This document shows, one piece after another, positions 34,091 to 46,337 of a stretch of 64,000 nucleotides of DNA. The number at the start of each line of letters is the position of its first letter. Positions within the stretch are counted from its first letter, which is position 1. The stretch lies in NCBI GenBank assembly GCA_038501625.1, contig JAZAYU010000015.1, forward strand, positions 2,998,991-3,062,990. Reading direction: 5' to 3'. The translations under genes and the position numbers were made by a program. Source of the DNA: Corbicula japonica. Its lineage: Eukaryota > Mollusca > Bivalvia > Venerida > Cyrenidae. The notes under the pieces are model-generated. The model made no database searches and was not told the origin of the DNA. It saw only the letters and a program-made list of their open reading frames with translations.

Positions 34091-35699
34091 ATGCTTGTTA
34101 TAAGTACTTCAATTCAAAAAGGACGCCACAAACAATTAACGAAAAAGAAAACCTTTGGGGATACTGCCTTGGAACGGTCAGTGGCAAAACAAATTGCAAC
34201 TGGGGGGTTTAAACCAGGTTCTAAGGTGCACCAACCTCAAACTTGCCCCAAAACAAGTACAAGTTGTCTTGGTGAAATAACTCCAACCCACCCATCAGCT
34301 CAACAATGTTGCATGCAAAAGCACGCAAACATATAAAACATAAGAAACTTATAGCATTGCAAAGCCAAAGGGCGGGTACTCAATGATCTTACCGAGACCA
34401 AAGCACCTGGAGTTAAATCAGCAAGAACACGATGACAGCTTAAACATGGTTATAAAGCTCTAGAAAAGTAAATACTTAGGTTTTAAAGTGTAGAACCCAC
34501 ACGACTCACAATTGCATGCGGGAAAATGAAAACAATTATTACAGTAATAATATCTAAACCATCTCTTCTGTCAAAATCTATAGTGGTTGCTTATATCTTT
34601 TCGGCTGAATGATTTGGTTCAAGAAAAAGATTTTTCCTTTTAAAAGGTAACAGACATGCCAGAAGCTGATTTTTATTAGAATAAAATGTGTTGACAAGTG
34701 TTGGAACATGGTCATCATCTGTATTTAATAAATCATCAAGATAACGCGAAGAGTTGTAAAATGTTAATTTTACATCATCTTGTAAAGTACATTAAAACAT
34801 TAGTAAAACTTGTAATTTTTAGTGTTATTGCATAAACTGACTTTGTGTAGGTGCAAAATACTTTGATTGATTTTTAGCTTTTTTTTTAATTTTGGTGTTT
34901 TTGTGTGTTTTTGTTTGGTTGTTGTTTTGTTTTTCAAAATTATGTGGAAGTTTTTTTTTATTTCAGGAAACGACGTTAATATATTTGTTTAGATTTGTTC
35001 TGCATAAACTTTTATTGCAATGTTGTATACTTTTTAAATGAATAAACTGTTCTACCTGAAATGGACTCAAACATCTATTTTTACTTAGGGATTTTAATGT
35101 CAAGGTGTTCGCTTATGTTCTTCTTTTCAGACATTTTGTCGGAATAACACTCCGTGCCATCGGACAGCTTTCATATTCTTTATCATAAATAAAAGGATTG
35201 TTTTCATCTACAATAATAGGCTACTTGTCACTGATTAGAAACTGATTAACAAATGATACATTGAAAACTAAATCCGAAATAAACGCTTTTAATAAAGTGT
35301 GTTCACAATCACGAACACAGAGACAAAGCTTTACTTGACGTATGCCATGTGTAGATAGCTTTCAAATTCCATCTGTTACCACAATGGTCATCAAATATAA
35401 ATGGAAACGGAAAATGAAAATGAACTGGACGGGTTCTGCTGATGAAAAATGTCATTTATCCGATCCTACCAGTTGTTAGATGCCCGAATTCGCAATTTTT
35501 AAACGCAATTTATTTATTTTTTTTTTTGTTTTACAGAACTGAATTTTTAAACGGCATTTTTCTTATTCTATTTAAAATTTAAACACTTTAATTTGGGAAT
35601 TAAAGAAAAATAAATTTTACATAGAGTTATTACTGGCTTCCCTTTTGGAAGATTTTTATGTACGTTTGTGACTATAAACTTTATTGATTAAGGTAACAT

Positions 35700-36252
35700 G
35701 CTATACTTGCGGCGAACCTAGTAACTGCGTATCGTTCTTGGTGTATTGGAAGTTCCTGTGGAAGATAAATTGGCTTGAACTTTGCAATACTTGCGGCAGA
35801 TCAAGCAACCGCGGATGATAACTCATTTAGAAGGATTCGAAGTTTCTTGCGACGGATCAAGAAACCGTGGATGGTACGGTTATTCAGATGGACTAAAATA
35901 TCTACCGGCCGATCAATCAACCGCGGATGGGATTGAAAATATCTTGGAGTGGTTAAAGCAACCTTGACGATGGACTGGAATTAGCGTACGGATGATCAAA
36001 CAACCGTCATATATGTTAGAAGTATTTTGAAGCTGATCAAGCAGCCATGATGGCGGATTGGAAGTACTTTGCAGCGGATCAAACAACCGTCAAATAAGTT
36101 TGAAGTATGTTGCGGCGGATCAAGCAGCCATGACGATGGATTGGAAGTATCTTGCGGCGGACCAAACAAACGTCAAATAAGTAAGAGGTATATTGCAATG
36201 GATCAAGCAGCCATGATTAATAATTGGAAGTATCTTGTAGCGGACCAAGCAT
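35700..36252. repeat. 42-bp minisatellite with alternating subunits
   Basis: Units such as GAAGTATCTTGCGGCGGACC then AACAACCGTCAAATAAGTTT alternate with units holding GCAGCCATGACGATGGATTG, so the longer period is 84 bp on the right side. The left part is more drifted. Confidence 0.8.
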
Positions 36253-36600
36253 GAAAAGCTCATGTAAGTAAGAGACAGTGAGAGCAGACTCTGGTAAAAT
36301 TGTTAGCAACGACATTTTGTTGGGGCAAAGGTTTATCATAAGTGTTATGTTTTAAATAAATTATTCAATGGAAACAAATATTATTGAAGGTTTTAAGACT
36401 AAATTATATAGTTTCTATAATTAAGAAAATCTAGCTAAATGGTTTAGGCATTGTTTACATGTGAATAAAAATAATAAACACTGTTTTCTCACTGCCTATT
36501 TGTTGTACGCCGCTAGTTCTGTTGGCCTATTTGAAATAAAGTTACATCCAATGATCAACTGTTTACATCAATGCTTCTTATCAAGTATATAAATTATATA

Positions 36601-37491
36601 CAGTCCACACTCGTTGTGTCGAAGTCGTCGGGACCGTACATTTTAATTCGAGATATCCGAAGTTCGACACATCCGAATTGGCGCCAATGCACAAATATCA
36701 TACCTGTATGTTTCTAATGCTGACATGATTGTGAGTGCTAGTACTCGTTTATGAACATTTCAATGTATTTATTAGTTAATCAAAACAGAACAGAAAAAGT
36801 TTATTAACTTGATTATATTTATAACATTTAAAAAACTTAATCATTAAGTTTCGGTGTTTGTGTAACATCGTCGTCGTCTTCACTCTGAATGTTTAAGTCG
36901 TCTTTCGTTATTTTTTTATTACATAAACTAATTATAATTCAAATTAATATTCACCCCATAATCGTTAATTTGGAGTTTTTTTGTGTTTCATTCTTGTTGG
37001 GGGAGCATTGATTGCGTTTGGATCATGCTTTGCATTTGTTGTCCTATTTTAGTGGCCTGGTTGTCACAATGTCATGATTATTGTAACTAAATGTTGTTCT
37101 TTTAAAAAAACTGAAATTAATTTTACGAATCCGAATATTTTACATCAGAATGCATTAAATAAGCGAATATTTTACTGAACAGATGATAATCTTTAATTAT
37201 TATTTAATAATGGTATCTTGTTGGCCGACAAGTTCTCTCTTTGAAGAAGCCGCGCGCATTGTTCGACCGCGGAAAGTTTCACACTTCGACTTATCCGATG
37301 ATTTTATATAGCATTTTTCAGCCGGCGGGTTCGAAATTTACTTCGACTTATGAAAACGTTGTTTAAGTCGAATTCGAGTTAAGCGGCGTAATATTATATG
37401 AAATAAGAACACATTTTGACGGGACCGTAAAATTTATTCGAGATAACCGATGTTTCGACTTAAGCGAGTTTGACACAACGAGTGTGGACTG
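36601..37491. mobile_element. 891-bp Tigger/pogo-like non-autonomous element
   Basis: It starts CAGTCCACACTCGTTGTGTC and ends with the mirrored GACACAACGAGTGTGGACTG, with TA on each side. Subterminal GGGACCGTA and TTCGAGATA blocks are mirrored too. Long ends starting CAGT with TTCGAGATATCCGA-like sequence are typical of Tigger elements. No transposase frame remains. Confidence 0.8.
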
Positions 37492-38163
37492 TACTTAATA
37501 TATAATTATTTAAATTTCTCTTAAAACAATGCTGTGCTCTCTCAATTTCTTCATACACATCATGTTTTAAATGTATCAGATAAATATTTTAGGTCTTACT
37601 ATAATAATGTTAAATTATAATATAACTTATTTTTATTTTTTCGTTTCAGGCACCTTTGACGGGTAACAAATAACATCATTGAGACAGTATGAAAAACAAA
37701 TAAAACATAAAACATGCTTTACTAAACAAATAATTTCATATTCGATTGCTGCTCTACATTGTTCATGCTTTAATTGTTATTATCTCTAAAAATGTTTCGT
37801 GATGAAATGTATATATTAAAATTATATTTTAATAAATTTGATAACAGCATGAATTTGTTCCTTTGTACCACCGACTAAAATTGTGAAAAATGTGACTAAA
37901 CTGCAACTGCTTCGTCGCACTATATTTCTCCTTTCGTACAGTAACAGTTAATAACCATTGTACCGCTTAATAGGGCCTTTAAAGAACTAAATAGGAGCGC
38001 TTCGCCAAAATTTTTTACTAATCAGTACATTTTCAAATTGTCGTTAGAAAAGTTTACTGCGTTAGTAACACTATAACATACAATTATTTTTTTCATATCT
38101 TCTACAGATTTATGATAAATTTTGATATTTGAAAATTCTTTATATTTTCGTCCTGATACGTAA

Positions 38164-38317
38164 CCTGTGTCCGAGGTTATAAAGCTGAGATTGGAAACCA
38201 GTCTCAAATCTCAAGCATCTGATTGGCTGAAATGGAGACTGGTCGCCATTTCAGCCAATCAGTTGCTTGAGATTTGAGACTGGTTTCTAATCTCAGTTTT
38301 ATAACCTTGGCACCAGG
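38164..38317. mobile_element. Palindromic MITE, copy 2
   Basis: Arms from CCTGTGTCCGAGGTTATAAA to TTTATAACCTTGGCACCAGG, with the GATTGGCTGAAATGG and CCATTTCAGCCAATC core. This copy best shows the outer ends, CCTG..CAGG. Confidence 0.8.
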
Positions 38318-38994
38318 CATCTTTAAACCATACCAAATAGTAAACCGATGTATACACAATGAAACAAAACTGATTAAAATCGTCCAGGAATTACATTCTA
38401 GACAGGATCAAATGTCATCACCTCGTGACAAATAGAAATAATAGATTGTATTAAGTCTGTTTGATCTCAGGGACGGGTGTTTGAAACTTGATCCGCGGGT
38501 CTAATTTAAACCAGGGGTTAAATCAATCTCCTTCGCAGAGTTGTCGTTACACTCACTTTACACCTGTGCGAAAAATGTCAAGATTTTTTACCAAACTAAG
38601 TAGCTTCATTGTATACAGTCAGAATTATGAATTTGAAAGCTTGTTGTTAAACAAATGACATATATCTACACTATCTTTCATTAAAATAGAAGAAACCAAA
38701 GCTATTATAAATGTAGTTGGTGAACTAATTTTTATTTAAGGTAAAAATAGTTGAACGTAGTCCCATCCTATAACATAGGTGAATGTATATGAGTCGATAG
38801 TGTCAGAGAATGAAGAAACGACAGTTGAAGGATATATTAAATTATTTTAGTTTTAGTCACAATTGGTTTATTCTCATGTAAAGCAGCAGAAAATAAAAAT
38901 TCTCAATTATTATTTTATTTGTTAGAAATATTTATTCTTAATTTGAACATAGATTACTTTAACCCACGGATAAAGTTTCTAACAAAATAGTTTT

Positions 38995-39425
38995 CTTTAC
39001 CACAATATGCATATCATGTCTCATCATCTTTGCAAGTTTGAAAGAAAAATCGCCAGATGGCAAAAAGGGAACGCAACAAAATTTTATTATTGAAATTAAC
39101 TAAGGGCATCAGTCTGGTAAAAATAGTTGCAGGAAAACAACTTTTTCTTTACGACCATCTACACATCCTGTATGTTCATCTGTGCAAGTTCAAAAGAAAT
39201 CCATACGTAAATAAGGAGTTTTACCTATAGAATTGTAATACTCTAATCAACAAAGGGCTCCACTAAAGATGATTTCAGGGAAAAAATCGTTTCCTTACGA
39301 CCATCCAAACTTCGTGTCTAATCATCTGTGCAAGTTAAAAAATCATCATATAGAAAATGAGGAGTTGATGCCACAAATTTGTAACTAAATTAAACAAAGG
39401 GTCGTAACTCTGGTGGTTGCTGCGG
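38995..39425. repeat. Degenerate tandem repeat, about 130-bp unit
   Basis: TTACGACCATC...CATCTGTGCAAGTT and GGAGTT blocks recur three times. Confidence 0.65.
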
Positions 39426-39689
39426 TTTAAACCAGGAAGACGATCGCAAAGAAACTATGGTAATCCAAACAGAGGCAATAACAAGTGTTCTAAGAAGTAG
39501 GCAGAATTGAAAACATAATATCTTACCGCTCTTTCGTATCTGGCTTGCTTCTCAAACAAAATTGCCTCATAGTCGATGTACGAAATACATGTATATTTCA
39601 CTCGTGAACTCCGGAATTACGTATTTTCACTCGTAGCTGAGCTCACTCGGTAAAATATATTTCTATCTTAAACTGGTAAACACAAATAT

Positions 39690-40545
39690 CCTTATATATA
39701 TGCCCTTCTGTATTCAAATTATACCTCTATTCTTATGTTAGTTTTACCTCTATTATTATGCTAGTATATTTCTATTTTGTCATTTACTGTGGTTTCATAT
39801 ATTTTGAGCGGGTTTAAATTTCAAGTATTTCGCGAATTTAAACCCTGAAAAATTACATCACGTGATAATATAGATATATTATATTGATAATTTATTGATT
39901 AAAAAAAATCAATTTGCCAGGCGAAGTATTTTGCGCGAATTTTTTTAAACGAAAATAAATGAAACCACAGTATTTCTTTATTCATAGACTAGTATTTTTT
40001 GTTTTGATGTGTTTACTTTTATTCTTTGGTTAGTATATATTTTTTTTTTGTTTAGTATACATGTATACCGTTATTCATAGGTTATGATACATGTCTTCGA
40101 AGCTTAGTATAAATTGTTAGAAGTTTAGTATACCTCTACATGCATTCATACGTAAAAATACCTCTACTCTTGGTATTCTCAGGTTAGTATACATTTTATA
40201 AGTTTAGTATTCATGTACACATTTATTCCTAGGGTTAAGATACCTCTATTCGAAGCTTAGTGTAAATTACTCGAAGGTTAGTATACCTCTACATGCATTC
40301 ATAAGTAAGAAAACTCTACTCTTAGGTTGATATTATTTATAAGTAAGAATACCTCTACTCTTATACTCTTAGGTTGATATTGCTCTATTCTTAGGTTAGT
40401 ATATATTTCTTTTTAGTTTAGTTTACATGTACAAATTAAATTTTATTCGTAAGCTTAGGAATCCGCTATTTTTAGGTTAGTATAAATATTTTTAGGTACG
40501 TCAACCTCTACTAAGTTAATTTCTAGGTATACATCTATTCAAGCG
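39690..40545. repeat. Degenerate TTAGTATACCTCTA repeat region
   Basis: Short units such as TTAGGTTAGTATACCTCTA, of about 25-40 bp, recur irregularly. A clean TA-flanked MITE (39787-39970) is inserted in it. Confidence 0.65.
39787..39970. mobile_element. 184-bp MITE with TA target site
   Basis: It starts CTGTGGTTTCAT and ends ATGAAACCACAG, flanked by TA. The interior has TTTCGCGAATTTAAACC. Related CTGTGGTATCAT...CGCG segments occur near 41000-41200, 61808-61870 and 62068-62230. Confidence 0.7.
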
Positions 40546-40554
40546 AAAAAAACT

Positions 40555-40569
40555 GGGGGGGGGGGGGGG
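40555..40569. repeat. Poly-G run
   Basis: Fifteen consecutive G; a candidate for assembly length error. Confidence 0.95.
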
Positions 40570-42002
40570 CTGAGCTGTAAAATCTTAGACCTCTGACCAG
40601 AAAAACTCAAGTGTTTTGTGTGCGGTAATAATTTTACAAAATGAGTACCTTTAACATTTTGAAAAAATCGATAGGTCTAGATAAACTAGAGAGAAAGTTA
40701 TTTCAGTTTGTTTTCTAACTTCCCCATCTTTTTCGATACCGCGGAAGTCCCATAAAGTGCTTATATAATTTTCAACAGGACATTAACTTTTCACAAGAAT
40801 GCTCTGTGTTTGAAAGAGAAATTCATCAACGGTCGGTTGTTAATTTTGACTTTTGAAATTCCACGTTACACATAGACACCTACACTTATAGTTATCTGCC
40901 TACGTAAAAAGGGGTGTAAGTTGTAGGCAATCCGATAGATGTTTGATAAACATATAATTACGTTTGAAATCTTAACTATTTCTATAACTGTGAATACTGT
41001 GTAATTATGATCTTCCGCGCGTGTTTAATTTTCGCGAATTTCGCGCTAGACAACACAGGCGAAATCAAATCCAGCGAACATTAACCATATAAATATGATA
41101 TCCTATGATAATGATTCACAAAGGCGAATGTATGACCGCGCGAAAACGTCATCTGCGTCATATGCGCAAAAAAACCCGAAAAAAATAATGATACCACGCT
41201 TATATTTCGGAAAATAAGTTGCACTAGACTAAGTCTACCTATTTTATTTGAATATAAGACCTCAATTCATCCTTTACTCTTTTTGACTATCAGAACAAAA
41301 CCCAGTCACATGGTAAATACCAGTATTTACCGGAAAAAAGAACTCACACAAATGCTTGACATTTTACCATGATTGTGATATGCAAATGTTACACCTAACG
41401 GTTTTTAACGGATGAAATCCAATCACACCTTTTGTTGAAATTATCTTCAAATTTCATAGGCTGACAGTTGATGTTTTGTGAACATAATTTAATACCACCA
41501 GCTGTCGGGAAATAAATACAAAATGTATGGAACTATTCAATAAATTACTAAAACTGAGCCCTTAAAATAGCAGAGATTACCGTCACAGATTGTGAGGACA
41601 TAAATTATCGCCGATATTTTTTTAGATTCAACTGTCTGTTATATTCCGCTGTATTCATAATGTACGGACGCCTTCTTTACATCCGTCGCCAGTAGAATAT
41701 AAAACTTATGTTTTACTGATACAAAAACAAGGCATGTCCATATCCAGCAAGAACAATCATCGGCAGACCCGTGTTTAGGGAGCAAGTAACTGTTTTTGGC
41801 AGATCTGTCAAATGTACGTATTTCTTTAGAAACAAGAGCGAATCCATTTTCTCAGCGATATGCATGGATTATGCGCCAAAGTATTGTGTAATTGAATGTT
41901 ATCCGTCAATGATAAATTTATAAAAAGACCATTATGGCCGGTTCTCCTGAACTAAAACTGTTCTAAAAGGGTTGCTTAATATAACTGGGTATCAGCATCT
42001 TT

Positions 42003-42525
42003 TAAATTAACACAGTTCATGAACACAATTTATATTCAGCGACAGAATAAACAGAAATGACATAATTAATATTAAGCGATGACAAAACTTATATTCTGAG
42101 ATGACAAAAAATATTTAGCGTTGACGAAAACAAAATTAATTTTCGGCGATCCAAAAATTAATATTCAGCGATGACAAAATAGACATGCAGCAATGACAAA
42201 AACAAAATTAATAATCAGCGCTCCAAATGTTAATATTCAGACTTGAAAAAAAATCATATTCAGATAATAAATGGTCAGCGATTACAAAAACTAAATCAAT
42301 ATTAAGCAATCCAAAAATTATATTCAACGAGGACAACAAAATTTCAGCGGTGATAAAAACAAAATCTATATTCAGCGATCCAAAAATTAATATTCAGAAA
42401 TGACAAAATTCATATTCAGAGATGAAAAATTCATATTCATTAATGACAAAATTATTTTTAGCGATGACAAAAACAAAATTAATATTTAGCGATGACAAAA
42501 TTCACATTTAGAGTTGACAAAATTT
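42003..42525. repeat. 24-bp repeat AATATTCAGCGATGACAAAA, forward array
   Basis: About 20 drifted copies. The complementary form appears at 43566-43640, 45285-45470 and 49175-49320. Confidence 0.8.
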
Positions 42526-44461
42526 CCCATGTCCCCACAATGACAATATATTCCCCCTTCTCTCACCATTTATGTATTTATTTTTATTTCACAAATCGCA
42601 TAAGTTTTCGTTAAATTTCATACAATGTCCTAACCATCTTCATAATGATAGTATGGAAATTGTGTGGATGTGGGAAACGTGTATTACAAAAAGTTAATAC
42701 AATGTCCAAACCACCTGCACAGTAATATCATACCCAACAAATTTTAATCGCACGAAATATAATTTACAATAGAAAAGTTGTGGGTGTGGGAAAATGTATC
42801 CGAGGCAAGTACTGAGGAAGATTCGCGATATTTGGGGGCGGGATTTTCATATCGCATCTTTACAACTTATTATTATCAGAACTTAACTTTAAAACGTTAA
42901 AGTAACATAAAAACAATATTGCGGATACAAGGATACACGCTGTACTATGCTTAAATCATTCATGGATATATAATAACAATTATATATTTTTATAATACAA
43001 AGTGCTTGCATTTTTATATTTTATCTTTTTCCAAATAATTATTGTCTTGTTTATGTTTTTTACCGTCGAACTGAGCAGACGAATATGTCAGACGCGACAG
43101 ATACCAATTTACCGTCGAATACACATGTGTAACACACGTGTTACATAATGTGTATGATCTATGACATATACGGATCAACAAAGCACAAATCAACACAGCA
43201 CAATGCCATGATTTTATTTCGCTCTTTAGTTCTATTATTCTAGCACTTAAATATTGAATTTATAGCTACGATTTTAGTTTGCAAAGACGTTCTGAGTACA
43301 CTAGAAACAAAAAATAAATATGTACACAACCATTATTTACAAGATACCAGGTTAAGAGAACAAAACTTTTATCACCAAATAAACTTCAAGACGACAGCGG
43401 TAGTTTTTGTTATCACAAAGTTATTAATTTTACGTATTCACCGTTTGAATGAAACAATCGAAATTGCAAAAATCAGTCGTTTGACGGGAATTTACGATTT
43501 CATACGGGATATTTTCATCTTTCCGTCCTCTCCAAAAATTTATTTAAATTATTTTCTCATCTCTTAATAATAATTTTGTCATCACTGAAAATTAATATTG
43601 TGATTGCTACATATTAATTCTCTCGGAACGTCAAATGCTCGTAATTCCTCCTAAAACATACGGATTAGGCTGTTCAATTCTGATGCCACAAAAATCAAAA
43701 GATTTGAAAACATTATTGTTATATATAAAAATAAACGTCTAGGATTGCGGGTTTTAATAGTGCAAAACTTCTTTTTAAAAATGATATTTTGTACGTAAAC
43801 GAGTCGTCGATATTCATATTGGCATGAAAAAATTCAAATGTCCCATGTTACATTTGCAGTAATCTTTCTCTAATGATGCGTCAGTGGGCCGTTAAAAGAC
43901 AGGGGATTTTACACATGTCGACTGCAACGTTGACGTGACATCATTGGCGCATATTTCTGTCAAAGTTGTTTGAGAATTAAAGAATTATTTACGAGCGAAT
44001 GAACGAAAATTCGAATGAAGGGAATTTGTCCCGTGCGCGATAAAATATTTTAGTACAGTTTTTTATAACATAGTTGACATAAAACATTTTGTCATTCAAG
44101 CTTACATTTATGCCATGAAAATACACTTTTCATCTTGTTTGTGAAATTCACTGATTTTTTTAGAAAGTCATTTACTTTATTTCTGTTATCGGTAAAATTG
44201 TTTGTCCTTTCAAATGTCCCCAAATAAGAAAACTGCAATATATTTGTATACAGATAACTAAACGTTGTTCCTTTATTGAAAAAGCATGCGTTGTATTTTA
44301 GAAGTAATTTGCTAATAAAAATACACTTTTTCTTGCGATTATTTTGATATATAAATGATTGCTCTTTCATGCTTAGTTATTTTCTATTAAGCAAAATAAA
44401 TTGTCCACACCCAATGTCCCTCGACGTTAAAGTAAGCATAAAAGTTGACGTTAGTATATAT

Positions 44462-44689
44462 ACTGAAAGGATAAAGAAACGCAGGGTAACAATTGGATAG
44501 GCAGGTTCGAAAGCTCATGCTCCACGACGGTTTACACTGAGGCAGTGGAGACAAGTTTTATTCACTTTCGACACATGTTAAGGTGTATCATGACCTAATA
44601 ACTCAATACACAAAGTTTCACTTTATTTGGAGAACGCGTTCTTAATATATCGGAACAAATGTTACCCTGCGTTTCTTTATCCTTTCAGT
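44462..44689. mobile_element. 228-bp MITE
   Basis: Perfect ends ACTGAAAGGATAAAGAAACG continuing CAGGGTAAC on both arms (about 29 bp). The interior is unrelated to other repeats here. The target duplication is not clear. Confidence 0.8.
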
Positions 44690-45284
44690 TAAATGCTTTT
44701 GAAATAAATCAACATACTGGAATATTTTGCAGTCACTAAGAATTTCTTGACAAGGTATAATATTAAGACAAGAAACTTTTATTTTTAAGGATTTTCTAGT
44801 TTTATCCTATTTCCTTTCCCATAGATTAACGGCCTAGTACGTCACATAAATTTAAAGAAAATATTAAAATATGGAATAATAGAAAGAAAAAAAAGAACAT
44901 CGCCGTGCAAATATATTGAAATCTCTACAGAAAGAAGATTGAAGAAAGAATGTAACCGGAAAAAAACACATATTATATGAAAGGGACACAAACGTGAATA
45001 CTAAAGACGTGGTAAACTAAAACGCAAATTATAATTGTAGACGTTAAACTTATGCAAAACCGTAATTTCCAACAATGCTGAAAAACATAGATCGGTCATT
45101 AATTTAAAATGTCACATCAATATTTGTTTCTAACATACGAAATATTCACATTGTCCGTGTACATGATAAATTTCATTTTCTGCGCTGCGAATGAGCGTCA
45201 AAAAGACAGAATTTAAAGTAATTTTACATGTAACGTCAAGGGTCACCAGTATTTGATGTCATTGCGGTAGCTAGGTATTGTGAT

Positions 45285-45470
45285 TGCTTAATATTAATTT
45301 AATCGTCGCTGAATATTAATTTTGCTATTTCTGAATATGTATTTGTTTTGTGTCATCGCTGAACATGAATTCTGTCGTTGGTAAATACTAATTTTGTCAT
45401 TCTTTATCATCGTTAAATGTTAATTTTGTTTTTGTCATCGCTGAATACTATTTTTTCATTACTAGATATT
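45285..45470. repeat. 24-bp repeat, reverse array
   Basis: TTTTGTCATCGCTGAATACT units, the complement of the 42-kb array, recur about seven times. Confidence 0.75.
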
Positions 45471-45917
45471 ATTATTATTAAATCATATTGGTTTGACGTT
45501 TCTCATTGGATTAAACGTGATCACATGATATGCGATAAATTTCGATATTGACTCGTAGGCGCAGTCTAAATCAAATATTGACCTGAGCGAAAAATTTCAC
45601 GCGCGAATCGGCTTAGGTACGAAATACGTCACAGCGCTGTTACGTCACAAGAATAGAATAAATTTATTTTCCAATCATGGGTCATGTTACATGACATTGC
45701 AATCAATGTATACATAATGCAGCAAATAAAAGTAAAAGTAACAACAACATAGGAATGCACTTACATGCATAAAGAAAACAAGGCTTAATTCTGATGTTAA
45801 AACAATTAACAAAAGATGTGTATGGCTACTTTTCAAGTCATATCTTCCAACACTACCTTTTTTGTATTTAATTTAATTTTACTAAGTAGGGTACAGATAG
45901 AGGGCAATACTAAGGAG

Positions 45918-46060
45918 ACTGTATGATGAAAAGTATACCAATAAAATAAAATATGAAGATAACCTATAGCTGAGTAATATTGTAGTTAAGACTGTATGAT
46001 GAAAAGTATACCAATAAAATACGAAAATAACCTGTAATAGGGAAATATTGTAGTTATCAT
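45918..46060. repeat. Two-copy direct repeat, about 71-bp period
   Basis: GACTGTATGATGAAAAGTAT with ACCAATAAAAT, then AATATTGTAGTTA, occurs twice. It lies downstream of the reverse transcriptase and may be part of its 3' tail. Confidence 0.75.
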
Positions 46061-46337
46061 AATCGTATACAGTCTATTCATTATTATAAAATTACTGAGG
46101 CTACCTTACATATGGAGGGTAACAAGTATTCTTATTAATCATGTGGAAGATATTCTTAAACAAGTAACACATTAACATAGGATTTTAAAACAATTAACAA
46201 CCTAACAAAGTTCACATTTCTTGTTAACAAATGGTTCATCTGTGGACAATCACTGATCTTGGACTACTAATGGATAAAAAAAAACACATCACATCCATAA
46301 CTGTATTCATGATTATACTGTTTCAATTCAAAAATAT

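Larger units (their letters stand above)
33598..46337. other. Repeat-rich intergenic stretch
   Basis: No host gene recognised. Apart from the repeats listed, it is AT-rich DNA with short non-periodic open frames that show no motif. Confidence 0.6.

Noticed and set aside
33941..34336. Open frames of 131 and 83 codons on the plus strand
   Set aside because: They are created by a (GA)n run giving Arg/Glu repeats; nothing conserved at either side.
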